From contig JAOZUO010000026.1 in the NCBI GenBank assembly GCA_029938605.1, positions 1 to 60,564 of the forward strand: a stretch of DNA of 60,564 bases, written 5' to 3'. The notes under the pieces are model-generated. The model was not told the origin of the DNA. It saw only the letters and a program-made list of their open reading frames with translations, and did not search any database. The translations under genes were made by a program, and so were the position numbers. The DNA is from Deltaproteobacteria bacterium. Lineage in GTDB: Bacteria; Myxococcota_A; Polyangia; HGW-17; JAJRWW01. This document shows positions 52,357-60,205 of this stretch, in pieces (position 1 is the first letter of the stretch; every line of letters starts with the position of its first letter).

Positions 52357-52944
52357 TCACGCCGCCGTCATCCGCTCGAACAGCTCCGGGTGGCCGTCCA
52401 TGTAGCGGACCAGGGAGGCCGGCGTTTCCGACTCGGGATCCATGTTCTCGGTGCCCGGGAGCTCGGCCGCCTTGAACACCGTCGCCACGAACTCGCTGCA
52501 CGTAAATCGACTGGCGTCCCGCACCGGGTTGAGGGCTTCGACGCCAGTCAGGTAGTACGTCAGAAGCTTGACCGGGTGGCCCACCAGCAGCGACAGGTAG
52601 TCATAAGGGCGGCCCACGAAGTCCCGGCACCGGCTCATGGCCTCGATGATGTTGAACCTGCACCGGTACTCGACGTGTGGGTTACCCAGCAGCGGCACGG
52701 CGGACTGTGGCAGCACCCGGACCCCGTGCGCATCGGCGTTCACCAGCCAGCGCTCACCCCAGATTTCGTTCGGGTAGCTGATCCAGGTGTGGAACAGCAG
52801 CCGCGTGTTCAGCACGCGCTGCACCACGGCGAGCAGGCAGGTGAACGGCGTCGCGGCGACCCCGATCCGCACGTCCGGCGCGTTCGGGTCCCACGGCTCG
52901 TTGGCTCTGGTCGTCTTCGATGCGTTGTTTCTCTCAGTGCTCAT
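52357..52944 (-). CDS. NlpC/P60-like (permuted) cysteine peptidase
   Basis: The ATG at 52944 ([16 protein letters not shown]) starts a 195-residue protein. [15 protein letters not shown] and [13 protein letters not shown] carry candidate His residues, and [14 protein letters not shown] carries a candidate catalytic Cys, in the order expected of YiiX-like permuted NlpC/P60 proteins. YDYLSLLVG is another family feature. In a phage it could cleave peptidoglycan during lysis or entry. A lipid-amide hydrolase role is also possible. Confidence 0.5.
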   Translation of the reverse strand: MSTERNNASKTTRANEPWDPNAPDVRIGVAATPFTCLLAVVQRVLNTRLLFHTWISYPNEIWGERWLVNADAHGVRVLPQSAVPLLGNPHVEYRCRFNIIEAMSRCRDFVGRPYDYLSLLVGHPVKLLTYYLTGVEALNPVRDASRFTCSEFVATVFKAAELPGTENMDPESETPASLVRYMDGHPELFERMTAA

Positions 52945-52959
52945 CTGTCCTCCATCGGG

Positions 52960-53298
52960 TTATTTCGACCTACCGGCCCACCACTCGCCCACCAGGTCGA
53001 GGAAATCATCCAGCAGGAGCGCCACAAATGGCTCCTGTCGGTCGTCTCGGATCACCGCCACCGGTACTCGCCCCTTGGGCACTGCGGCCCGTGCTTGGCG
53101 CAGTGCGGCCCGCACGTTGGGCTTCTTGCCCCGCTTCAGCTCTGGCCAGAAGACCGGGCAGTCCACGTCGGCCACCTCGTCGCCACTGCGGTACTGGAGC
53201 CCACGCCTCACCTCGGCTCCGGGCATGGCCTCGCGGAAACGGTGAACCATGGCCCGCTCATAGTTCGCGCCCTTGCGTCTGGACCGGGCACCGCTCAT
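52960..53298 (-). CDS. small PD-(D/E)XK-like phage endonuclease
   Basis: I chose the ATG at 53298 ([17 protein letters not shown]), overlapping the previous stop. The 112-residue product has [16 protein letters not shown], a D...ExK nuclease motif, after [12 protein letters not shown]. Proteins of this kind are phage Holliday-junction-type resolvases. Length and position with the RecB-like gene support a role in recombination or DNA processing. Confidence 0.6.
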   Translation of the reverse strand: MSGARSRRKGANYERAMVHRFREAMPGAEVRRGLQYRSGDEVADVDCPVFWPELKRGKKPNVRAALRQARAAVPKGRVPVAVIRDDRQEPFVALLLDDFLDLVGEWWAGRSK

Positions 53299-53522
53299 CG
53301 GGTGCCCCCTTTGCGGATCCGCACGAGGCCGGCGGCAACGTAGTGCAGCCCGTCGAGCACCTCGAGGAACGCCTCCTCGCCATAGTTCCGGTCGTCGTCC
53401 ACGCTCCATGGGCCGTAGTCGTCGCGCCCCTGCTCGAGCCGGCTCAGCAGCACCTCGATGATAGACCGCTCGTCGGCGGGGAGTCGCTCGATGCGCTCCG
53501 CGAGAGTTTCAGGCTGACTCAT
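53295..53522 (-). CDS. small phage hypothetical protein
   Basis: The 75-residue acidic product starts [18 protein letters not shown] and contains a helical region ([19 protein letters not shown]) and [18 protein letters not shown]. It overlaps the start of the neighbouring nuclease gene and the stop of the RecB-like gene, which fits a tightly packed phage operon. Function unknown. Confidence 0.5.
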   Translation of the reverse strand: MSQPETLAERIERLPADERSIIEVLLSRLEQGRDDYGPWSVDDDRNYGEEAFLEVLDGLHYVAAGLVRIRKGGTR

Positions 53523-54706
53523 GCTGTCACCACGCGCTTTGCCCAGAAACGGGGCGAGTGCTTCTTCTCAGCGACGGTCGAGAGCTCAGCCTTCAGCAGA
53601 GATACCGTCGACCTGTCATGCGTCTTGCCCAGCTTCTTGAGCAGCGCCTCCAGCTTTTTGTTGTCCACCACCGCGATCTCGACCAGCAGCCTTTGCCACG
53701 ACTGACCGGTGGCCTGACCAAGCAACTCGATGGTCTGGTCCAGTGGGTGCGTGGTCTTGGCGACGTTGTGCATCGCGTAGCGCACGCCTCCGACCACCAG
53801 CTCGTCTCGCTCCTTCAGCTGGGACTTGAGCACGCCCTCCAGCTCGCGCTTGCGGGCGTATAGGATCTTCGCCAGCTGGGCGACCTCCTCCCTCTCGCGG
53901 GCGACACGGTCCAGGTCGTCGAGGTCCTGGCAGATGAAGTCCCGCTTGCCCCTCAGCGCATCTGCGTACGCGGGGCATCCCTGCTGGTGGTCGCACCAGA
54001 CGCAGTTGCTGTTCAGCCGGGCAGGATACTCAGTCGCCTCCTCGGTCATACGACCCACGGTCTCGACGTACTGGATAGCTGCGTCGAGCTGCTCCGTGGT
54101 GCGGCTGGTCTCCTGGCGGATCCCGTGGCGGAGCATGTGGAAGGTCAGCTTCACCTTCTTCGCCCAGGGCCAGAGCTGCCGTACAGCCAGCTCGTAGATC
54201 GAGAGCTGCAGGCTGTTGTCCACCTCGTCACGGGCAAACAGCATCCGGTTGCTTTTGTAGTCGACGATCTCGATGGTCTCATCGTCCACCCGGTTGACCC
54301 GGTCGATGTAGCCGAGCACGGTGAACGGCCCCACCTTGAGCCGGATCTCCTTCTCCAGAGCCAGCACGTCGTGGGAGTCGAGCACGCCCTCGTCACGCAC
54401 GAACCGCTTGAGGATCTCGATGCCCTCCTGGAACACCTCGACACCCACGAGGCCCTGGCTGGCCCACTCACTGCGCCAAAGCTCCAGGGCCCGGTCTTCA
54501 GACAGAGGACCGTTCTGCTCGTCGAGCATGTGCTCCTGGACGAGGTTTTCGAGCACCGAGTGGATGGCTTTGCCGAACCGCAGCGGGAGACCAGGTTCGG
54601 CCTGCTGCTTGTCGATGTAGTGCAGCTTGAACGACAGCGGGCACTGCTCGTACCTGGACAGGCGGCTGTAGGACAGGTGGTTGTTGGTGTACTTGGTCAT
54701 TGGCAT
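53519..54706 (-). CDS. RecB/Cas4-like PD-(D/E)XK exonuclease with a predicted 4Fe-4S cluster
   Basis: The ATG at 54706 (MPMTKYTNNHLS) starts a 395-residue protein. HLSYSRLSRYEQCPLSFKLH gives the first Cys. GYIDRVNRVDDETIEIVDYKS is the RecB-type nuclease core, with Asp, then D and K in the IVDYKS motif. CVWCDHQQGCPAY supplies three further Cys for an iron-sulphur cluster. It probably trims DNA ends in phage recombination. Its start overlaps the stop of a small membrane gene. Confidence 0.8.
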   Translation of the reverse strand: MPMTKYTNNHLSYSRLSRYEQCPLSFKLHYIDKQQAEPGLPLRFGKAIHSVLENLVQEHMLDEQNGPLSEDRALELWRSEWASQGLVGVEVFQEGIEILKRFVRDEGVLDSHDVLALEKEIRLKVGPFTVLGYIDRVNRVDDETIEIVDYKSNRMLFARDEVDNSLQLSIYELAVRQLWPWAKKVKLTFHMLRHGIRQETSRTTEQLDAAIQYVETVGRMTEEATEYPARLNSNCVWCDHQQGCPAYADALRGKRDFICQDLDDLDRVAREREEVAQLAKILYARKRELEGVLKSQLKERDELVVGGVRYAMHNVAKTTHPLDQTIELLGQATGQSWQRLLVEIAVVDNKKLEALLKKLGKTHDRSTVSLLKAELSTVAEKKHSPRFWAKRVVTA

Positions 54707-54843
54707 CCTCGGTTGCAGCGCATCAGGGAGACGACGACGGGGATCAAGATCGCGGCCAGCTTGAGTCCGAAAGCCAATCCCATCCCGCCGACGAGCAGGA
54801 CGTACTCAAGAGTGCTGAGGCTGGTGTTTTGTGAATGGGTCAT
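54697..54843 (-). CDS. 48-residue membrane peptide
   Basis: An ATG at 54843 opens a 48-residue frame: MTHSQNTSLSTLEYVLLVGG, then a hydrophobic helix (MGLAFGLKLAAILIPVVVSL) and MRCNRGCQ. Its stop overlaps the RecB-like start (codons interleave in ATGCCAATGA). The gene is absent from usual length-filtered gene lists. Translational coupling to the nuclease supports it, but its function is unknown. Confidence 0.5.
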   Translation of the reverse strand: MTHSQNTSLSTLEYVLLVGGMGLAFGLKLAAILIPVVVSLMRCNRGCQ

Positions 54844-54875
54844 TCTGTGCCCTCTGAAGCACCAAAGGGGGCGGA

Positions 54876-54899
54876 CCCCAAAACGGGGACAGACTTTCT
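54876..54899. repeat. REP-like repeat, copy B
   Basis: This 24-base sequence is identical to 42232-42255. It lies in the 141-base gap before the plus-strand CDCRR gene. The bases just before it (GCACCAAAGGGGGCGG) also match the region near 46306, so the real repeat unit is probably longer than 24 bases. Confidence 0.55.
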
Positions 54900-54984
54900 T
54901 CGATTTATTTTGGGGAGCGATGGGCCAGGTGGCTGATGGGCCGGGCTGTGATATCTTGTCGGGCTCCGACGCAGGAGCTCCAAC

Positions 54985-55512
54985 ATGCCATTCGTACCAT
55001 TCTACTCGCGGTTCCCAGACCTCGCTGCCCGCGAGACGCGCAGCATAACAAGGCTCAACGACGACGAGTTGCCCGAGGCGACTTATGGTCTTGTGGAGCT
55101 GTACTGCAACGAGCGCGGCTGTGACTGTCGACGGGTCATTCTTCAGGTGATGTCAGATGCCGATAAGTGGAGGGAGCCTGAACCGCTGGCCAACATCAGC
55201 TTCGGTTGGGAGGACGACGACTTCTACCGGGACTGGGCCTCCTTCGACCTGACGAAGGATGATTTGGATGAGCTACGGGGGCCTGGTTTGATGCGCCTGA
55301 ATACGCAGTCTCCTCATGCTGCGCAATTGCTCGAGCATGTAACCGATGTTCTACAGGACCAGGACTATGTCGCCCGGTTGATCCGGCACTACGAGATGTT
55401 TCGCAAGGAGATCGAGGCAGGGGGTGGGGCGAGGAATAGAATCGGGATGCGATGGTCCGACTCGAAGCGAAACCAGCGAAAGCGGCAGCGCAAGAAGACA
55501 CGTCGAAAATAG
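54985..55512 (+). CDS. conserved hypothetical protein with CDCRR motif
   Basis: The ATG at 54985 follows AGGAG. The 175-residue protein begins FYSRFPDLAARETRSIT and contains VELYCNERGCDCRRVILQV, a conserved Cys motif of a family I know only by this pattern. Its Lys/Arg-rich tail (RNQRKRQRKKTRRK) suggests nucleic-acid binding. It is a plus-strand single gene in an otherwise minus-strand phage segment and is flanked by a REP-like repeat and an inverted repeat, so it looks like inserted cargo. Confidence 0.6.
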   Translation: MPFVPFYSRFPDLAARETRSITRLNDDELPEATYGLVELYCNERGCDCRRVILQVMSDADKWREPEPLANISFGWEDDDFYRDWASFDLTKDDLDELRGPGLMRLNTQSPHAAQLLEHVTDVLQDQDYVARLIRHYEMFRKEIEAGGGARNRIGMRWSDSKRNQRKRQRKKTRRK

Positions 55513-55522
55513 GGGGTTCTCA

Positions 55523-55582
55523 AGTGTCCGCCTAAATGTATTTAGAGAACTCTCTTCTCTTCTATACATTCAGGCGGACACT
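55523..55582. repeat. 19-base inverted repeat (one mismatch)
   Basis: AGTGTCCGCCTAAATGTAT at 55523-55541 and ATACATTCAGGCGGACACT at 55564-55582 pair over 19 bases with one mismatch, with a further AGAGAA/TTCTCT pairing in the loop. The primase gene stop lies in the loop (55542-55544), and the cargo gene ends about 10 bases before the left arm. It may be a bidirectional terminator for convergent genes, or the end of an insertion. Confidence 0.6.
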
Positions 55583-58565
55583 GCTGGGCGACGTTGCCAT
55601 CGGTACATGATTGCGGCTTGACCAGGTTTCGTGCGATAGCGGAAACGGCCGAAGAGACTCGCTTTTTGCCTGTTTTGAGATCTGAGATAGTGGACTTGGC
55701 ACGACCGATAGCACGAGCTGCAGCGCGCACCCCTCCAAGCTGAGTCACGATGTCGGAGAACTCCTCGGTGCTCATGGTGGTCGGCTTCGGTCGCCTCCCA
55801 CGCTTCACCTCCTGCACCTCTACATCTCCCCGTGTCCACCCCCATCCACTCGGGCGCACGCTGCCGACGTGAACAGCTCGAGTTGGTCCTGTGCGATGGA
55901 TCGCCCGCAGTCGTCCATGGGCCTGCTCGAGCTCGGCTTTGCAGAGGTCGACGGTGCGTGATTGCCAGGAGTCATCCAGCCCCAGGAACATGACCTCGTA
56001 GCGAACGCGGTTCAGATTGGGCCAGGGGTCACCGAGGGTCGCGAGGCAATCCACGTTCTTCATGTGGTTGAGGCCCCGGACTGCGCCGTAGTGGCCGAAG
56101 GCTATGGTCCCAGGGTAGGCCTGGAGGATGGGGCCGAGCTTCTCGCGAGCCTCGGCCAGTGTCTTGGGGTCTTGGTGCGCGTCGTGCCATAGGTTGTCGA
56201 GCTGGGGATTGTCGGGCTCCAGGGCAGCGCGCAGGGCCAACTCGATGGTGCGCATGGTGATGATGCCGAGAGACTGAGTGCCTTCGGCGAACTCAAGGAT
56301 GTCTTTGACGGACTGGACCAGTCCGGTGACGAGCTTGAGCTTGCCGTGGGGGAGCCAGTACTTTCGGGCTGCGGACTTGCGTCGGATTTGAAGTCGCCGG
56401 ACCGGCACTCCGTCGGCCCCAGCGAACCCATGTAACGGCGGGTCGTAGCCCACAGCCTTGGCGAAGATCGGTGCGTTGACGGCGATGTTGGCGTCCATGG
56501 CGACGACAGCGCCCTCGCGGCGCAGGGACTGGGCAAGCTGCTCGCGGACGGTGATGACGACGAGGAAACACCGACCGCGCCTGTCCTTGTCGAGCACCAC
56601 GGAGGATGGCGCTTCGGATGTGATGGCGTTGTACAGGGACCGGAGCACACCGGAGGCGCTGCCGAGCTTGCGGGCGTAGGCTTCGTTCTCCCTGGCCCTC
56701 GTGAGGTTCATGTAGCGTATGGGTGGGGCCTTGCCTGTGCGTTCGTCTGGCTGGGCGGCGGCAGCGTACTCCACGGCGCTTCCCTCGAATTGGCATGCGC
56801 GCATCGCGCAGGTCATGGTAGCCGGATCGATGGCGTCGGCGCCTTGCTCGATGGCCTCGCGAATTGGGATGCACTGGCCGAGTGGGCCGATGTGCTCGGT
56901 CCAGGCAATCAGGGCCTCCAGGGCCGGGGCGAGGGCTGAGGCGAAGTCCGCGTCGAAGGCGTGCAGGTGCTCGACGGTGCGCTCCAACTCCTTGGGTCGG
57001 ATGGGGACGAGATCCAGCAGGTCCGGCGGCTCGTCGATGACCAGCAGGCCTGTGGTGCCGGCTTCTCGGTCGAGGGCACCGATGAGTTGGTGCGGGCCGA
57101 CGGATACGCGGGCGTCCTCTGGGCCCTCGACGCCATCGCGAGCAGGGCAGGTGTCACGGTGAGGGCAGGGGTCTATGTCCCGGCCCTGGCACAGCTCCCA
57201 CTGCATGGGCTGACCGCCACTCACGAGGTGCTGGGCGACGCCGTGGAGCTTGCAGACGGGTGTACCGTCGGGGTTCTTGAGAGACAGCGGCCCGAAGAAC
57301 CGCTGGGCCTGGACCCCACGGGCGTCGAGGTCAGCGACGATTTGCATGGCGAGCTCGTGCTTGTCCACCGAAATGGCGGTCTTGGAGCCGAGCGGGGCTC
57401 GACTGCCCTCGGCGTTCTGAGAAGAGTGCTCCTTGGCAGCGCGATCGGTCGCGACCTCAAGGGCGGCGGCGGTTTTGCCCAGGCCGCATTCGGCTGCGAT
57501 GAGGGTGAGACCGTCCGGTGCGTCGCGGATGGCGGCCTTCAGGTCGGCCTGCGAGGTGACGAGCGGGGGAGGGGATGCCTGGAGAGCAGGCTCAGATTCG
57601 AATACCGCATCTACGGCCTCAGCCACCGCAGGCCACTCGCGGGCCAGGGTCCCGTAGCCGGTGATGGGCAGGTCGGCGAGGTAGGATTCGACCGTGGACC
57701 TGGCAGCCGCCACACGATCCTCAGATCGCGTATCAGCGCCCGTAGCGGCCGAGATGGCCCCGACCATTGCCGGGAGAACTTTCGGCGCCACACGGTGCCT
57801 AAGAAGCGCTCCTGACAAGGCCATGAAGAGCGAGTGCCACTCGGATTGCACCGAGCGGACGGAATCGGCGATAGGCTGGATCTGGTCGCGCCAATCTTCG
57901 GGCACATCACGGCGCCAGTCGACGCGGATCGGAGCGGCCGGAGACCGGGGGGCAGATTTGATCGCGGGCTCAGGTGCCGGCTCCCAAAGAGGCTCCAGGG
58001 CGATGGGCCGCATGCGGGCAAGGTTGAGATAGGGCGTCCTGAACTGCTCGCCGTCACGAAACACGTTCGGCAGTCGGAATAGGCGGGTCCAGTCTTTGCA
58101 GGCTTTGTCAGGCTCCAGCCCTGCTTCCCACAGCTGTGCGTGCCAGCGCGCAATGTATGGCTCCACCTCGGTGACCGGGATGGGCCTGACGATGGGCTGG
58201 ACGACCCGAGCACCCTTTTTCGTGTGGTAGATGCCCGCCGTTTGAAGGATGTCTGAGGATTCGTAGCGTGCAATCGCCGCATCGCGCTTCTCGTTAGTCC
58301 ACTCGACGTGGGGAGTGTTGTCCAGGTCGGCGAAGAAGACGCCGATCTCAGGTGTGGGCTCCGGCCAGTAGGGCAGGCCGGGCTTGTTGATACGCGGCTG
58401 TCGTTCGGCCCCGGGGACGACATAGGCGACCAGATGCGCGTCGCTGGTGTAGGTACGCGTGAGGGCGTCGTGGAGATGCAGCACCTCGAAGGCGCGCGGG
58501 ACCTTCTCGCGCCGGCCGTCAAAGCCGGCGATCTTGAAGCGCGGTGCTACGGCGACAAGGGTCAT
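55542..58565 (-). CDS. phage AEP-type primase-helicase
   Basis: The ATG at 58565 starts a 1007-residue protein. The N-terminal 190 residues fit an archaeo-eukaryotic primase: VFFADLDNTPHVEW (D-x-D), IYHTKKGARVV and KDWTRLFRLPN. A helicase-like P-loop is TLIAAECGLGKTAAALEV, with Walker B LLVIDEPPDLLD. CQGRDIDPCPHRDTCPARD is a cysteine patch that might bind metal. The C-terminus holds an HTH (LGGVRAAARAIGRAKSTISD). It would unwind and prime phage DNA. Its last codons lie in an inverted repeat. Confidence 0.7.
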   Translation of the reverse strand: MTLVAVAPRFKIAGFDGRREKVPRAFEVLHLHDALTRTYTSDAHLVAYVVPGAERQPRINKPGLPYWPEPTPEIGVFFADLDNTPHVEWTNEKRDAAIARYESSDILQTAGIYHTKKGARVVQPIVRPIPVTEVEPYIARWHAQLWEAGLEPDKACKDWTRLFRLPNVFRDGEQFRTPYLNLARMRPIALEPLWEPAPEPAIKSAPRSPAAPIRVDWRRDVPEDWRDQIQPIADSVRSVQSEWHSLFMALSGALLRHRVAPKVLPAMVGAISAATGADTRSEDRVAAARSTVESYLADLPITGYGTLAREWPAVAEAVDAVFESEPALQASPPPLVTSQADLKAAIRDAPDGLTLIAAECGLGKTAAALEVATDRAAKEHSSQNAEGSRAPLGSKTAISVDKHELAMQIVADLDARGVQAQRFFGPLSLKNPDGTPVCKLHGVAQHLVSGGQPMQWELCQGRDIDPCPHRDTCPARDGVEGPEDARVSVGPHQLIGALDREAGTTGLLVIDEPPDLLDLVPIRPKELERTVEHLHAFDADFASALAPALEALIAWTEHIGPLGQCIPIREAIEQGADAIDPATMTCAMRACQFEGSAVEYAAAAQPDERTGKAPPIRYMNLTRARENEAYARKLGSASGVLRSLYNAITSEAPSSVVLDKDRRGRCFLVVITVREQLAQSLRREGAVVAMDANIAVNAPIFAKAVGYDPPLHGFAGADGVPVRRLQIRRKSAARKYWLPHGKLKLVTGLVQSVKDILEFAEGTQSLGIITMRTIELALRAALEPDNPQLDNLWHDAHQDPKTLAEAREKLGPILQAYPGTIAFGHYGAVRGLNHMKNVDCLATLGDPWPNLNRVRYEVMFLGLDDSWQSRTVDLCKAELEQAHGRLRAIHRTGPTRAVHVGSVRPSGWGWTRGDVEVQEVKRGRRPKPTTMSTEEFSDIVTQLGGVRAAARAIGRAKSTISDLKTGKKRVSSAVSAIARNLVKPQSCTDGNVAQQCPPECIEEKRVL

Positions 58566-58603
58566 GGGAGAGCGGCTCAGAAGGACAGGCTACAGCTGCT
58601 GGC

Positions 58604-60139
58604 TCACAGATCGCCTCCGATCCCGGCGAGGTCGTCCCAGGAAAGATTGCCACTGTGTGACTGAATTGCCTCCCTCAGCGCGCTCGAGACCTCACCCCTT
58701 CGGCCAGGAGATTTGACATGCTTCATGAACGATGCAGGTGGCGGAGATCCGAACCGATCGCGGTAGCGGTAGTAGGCCCAGCCGGGCTTGAATCCCTTCT
58801 TATTGGCAGTGGCGCGGAGCTTCTCCCAGGCCGTGCGCTTCTCACGTATGCCTCCCGCGCTCACCTCCACCAGGTCGCCATGGGCCTCTTCTGGGACGTC
58901 CCGTGGCGGCTGAAAGGCGAAGCCGCATTCCGGACACAGACGCGTGGCAGCGTGCACGATCGCGTAGCACTCCTCACAGGTCTTGAGTGGGGGGCCGGCA
59001 GCCTTGCCCTTTCGGCGCTTCTTTGGCGAACTGAGGGAGAACTCCCGGTCGTCCTGGGGCAGCCCATGCTCCATGGCACAACCGGCGTGGTCGAGAATGA
59101 CCGCCTGCTGGTCGTTCCAGGGGCGCAGGATGCGGCCCGCTTGCTGTAGGTAGAGACCGGTGGACTTGGTGGGCCGGGCCAGGATGGCGCACTTGACCGA
59201 GGGCTGGTCCCAGCCTTCTTGGAGCACTCCCACGTTAGTCGCAACGAGGGTCTCGCCGGTGTCGATGCGATGGAGGATGGCGTCTCGCTGATCGATTGGT
59301 GTGGTGCCATCGAGGTGCTCGGCGGGCACTCCCGCCTGTCGGAACTGCTCGGTGATGTGGATGGAGTGCTTCACAGAAACGGCAAAGACTACGGTGCGCA
59401 GCCCTTGGGCGTGACGGTGCCAGTGATCGACGATGCTGCCGACGAGCTGCTTGCGGTCCACGGCGTCCGCGAGTTCGGACTCGTGGTAGTCGCCGCGACG
59501 GACCTTCACCGACGAGAGATCCGGCAGCGCCTCCGCGGGCACGGTGAACACCCGCGGTTCCACCAGGTAGCCCTGCTGGATCAACTCGCGCGGCGAGGAG
59601 ACCTGGACCAGCTCATCGTACATGTCGCCGAGGCCCCGGCCGTCGGCGCGGTAGGGGGTGGCAGTCAGCCCGAGGTGGATTGCATCCGGGTAGTGGTCCG
59701 CAAGATCTCGATAGGACTTCGCCAAACTCCTATGACATTCATCAGTGAAAACGACATCAGCCAGAGGCTTAGGCCGGTGCCGGAGCGTGTCGATGCTCGC
59801 AACTTGGACCATGGCGCCAGGACGACGGCGTGGATCCCGGGCCATGATCACCCCCACATCGGTCTCGGGGATCCCCATCTGCAGCAGGCGACCATAGACC
59901 TGGTTGATCAGCTCTCGACGATGGGCGATGAACAGGCTTCGGTGGCCGCTACTTACCGAACGACATATGAGGTAGCCGGCCACGGTGGTTTTCCCACTTC
60001 CGGTAGCCGCCGCGATGAGGATCCGCCGCACGCCCATACGCACGAGCGCCCGCAGCTGCTCAACTGCCTGCTCCTGATAGGGCCGGAGCCGCACAGCTCC
60101 CGCGTCGGCCGACGGGTGATTGGTGTCAGATTCACTCAT
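58604..60139 (-). CDS. SF2 DEAD-like helicase
   Basis: The ATG at 60139 starts a 511-residue protein. Motifs in order: LRPYQEQAVEQLRALV, Walker A IAAATGSGKTTVAGYL, DECHRS, LGLTATPYRADG, and QQAGRILRPW. A zinc-finger-like CEECYAIVHAATRLCPECG follows. This is the phage-type UvsW/RecQ-like SF2 helicase that often lies beside primase. It ends 38 bases before the primase start, suggesting one operon. Confidence 0.85.
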   Translation of the reverse strand: MSESDTNHPSADAGAVRLRPYQEQAVEQLRALVRMGVRRILIAAATGSGKTTVAGYLICRSVSSGHRSLFIAHRRELINQVYGRLLQMGIPETDVGVIMARDPRRRPGAMVQVASIDTLRHRPKPLADVVFTDECHRSLAKSYRDLADHYPDAIHLGLTATPYRADGRGLGDMYDELVQVSSPRELIQQGYLVEPRVFTVPAEALPDLSSVKVRRGDYHESELADAVDRKQLVGSIVDHWHRHAQGLRTVVFAVSVKHSIHITEQFRQAGVPAEHLDGTTPIDQRDAILHRIDTGETLVATNVGVLQEGWDQPSVKCAILARPTKSTGLYLQQAGRILRPWNDQQAVILDHAGCAMEHGLPQDDREFSLSSPKKRRKGKAAGPPLKTCEECYAIVHAATRLCPECGFAFQPPRDVPEEAHGDLVEVSAGGIREKRTAWEKLRATANKKGFKPGWAYYRYRDRFGSPPPASFMKHVKSPGRRGEVSSALREAIQSHSGNLSWDDLAGIGGDL

Positions 60140-60205
60140 GTGTCAGCACGCCCTCCCCACTCCACGAACCTCGGCAGCAGTGGAGCGGGGAGGGCACCAT
60201 AGGGG

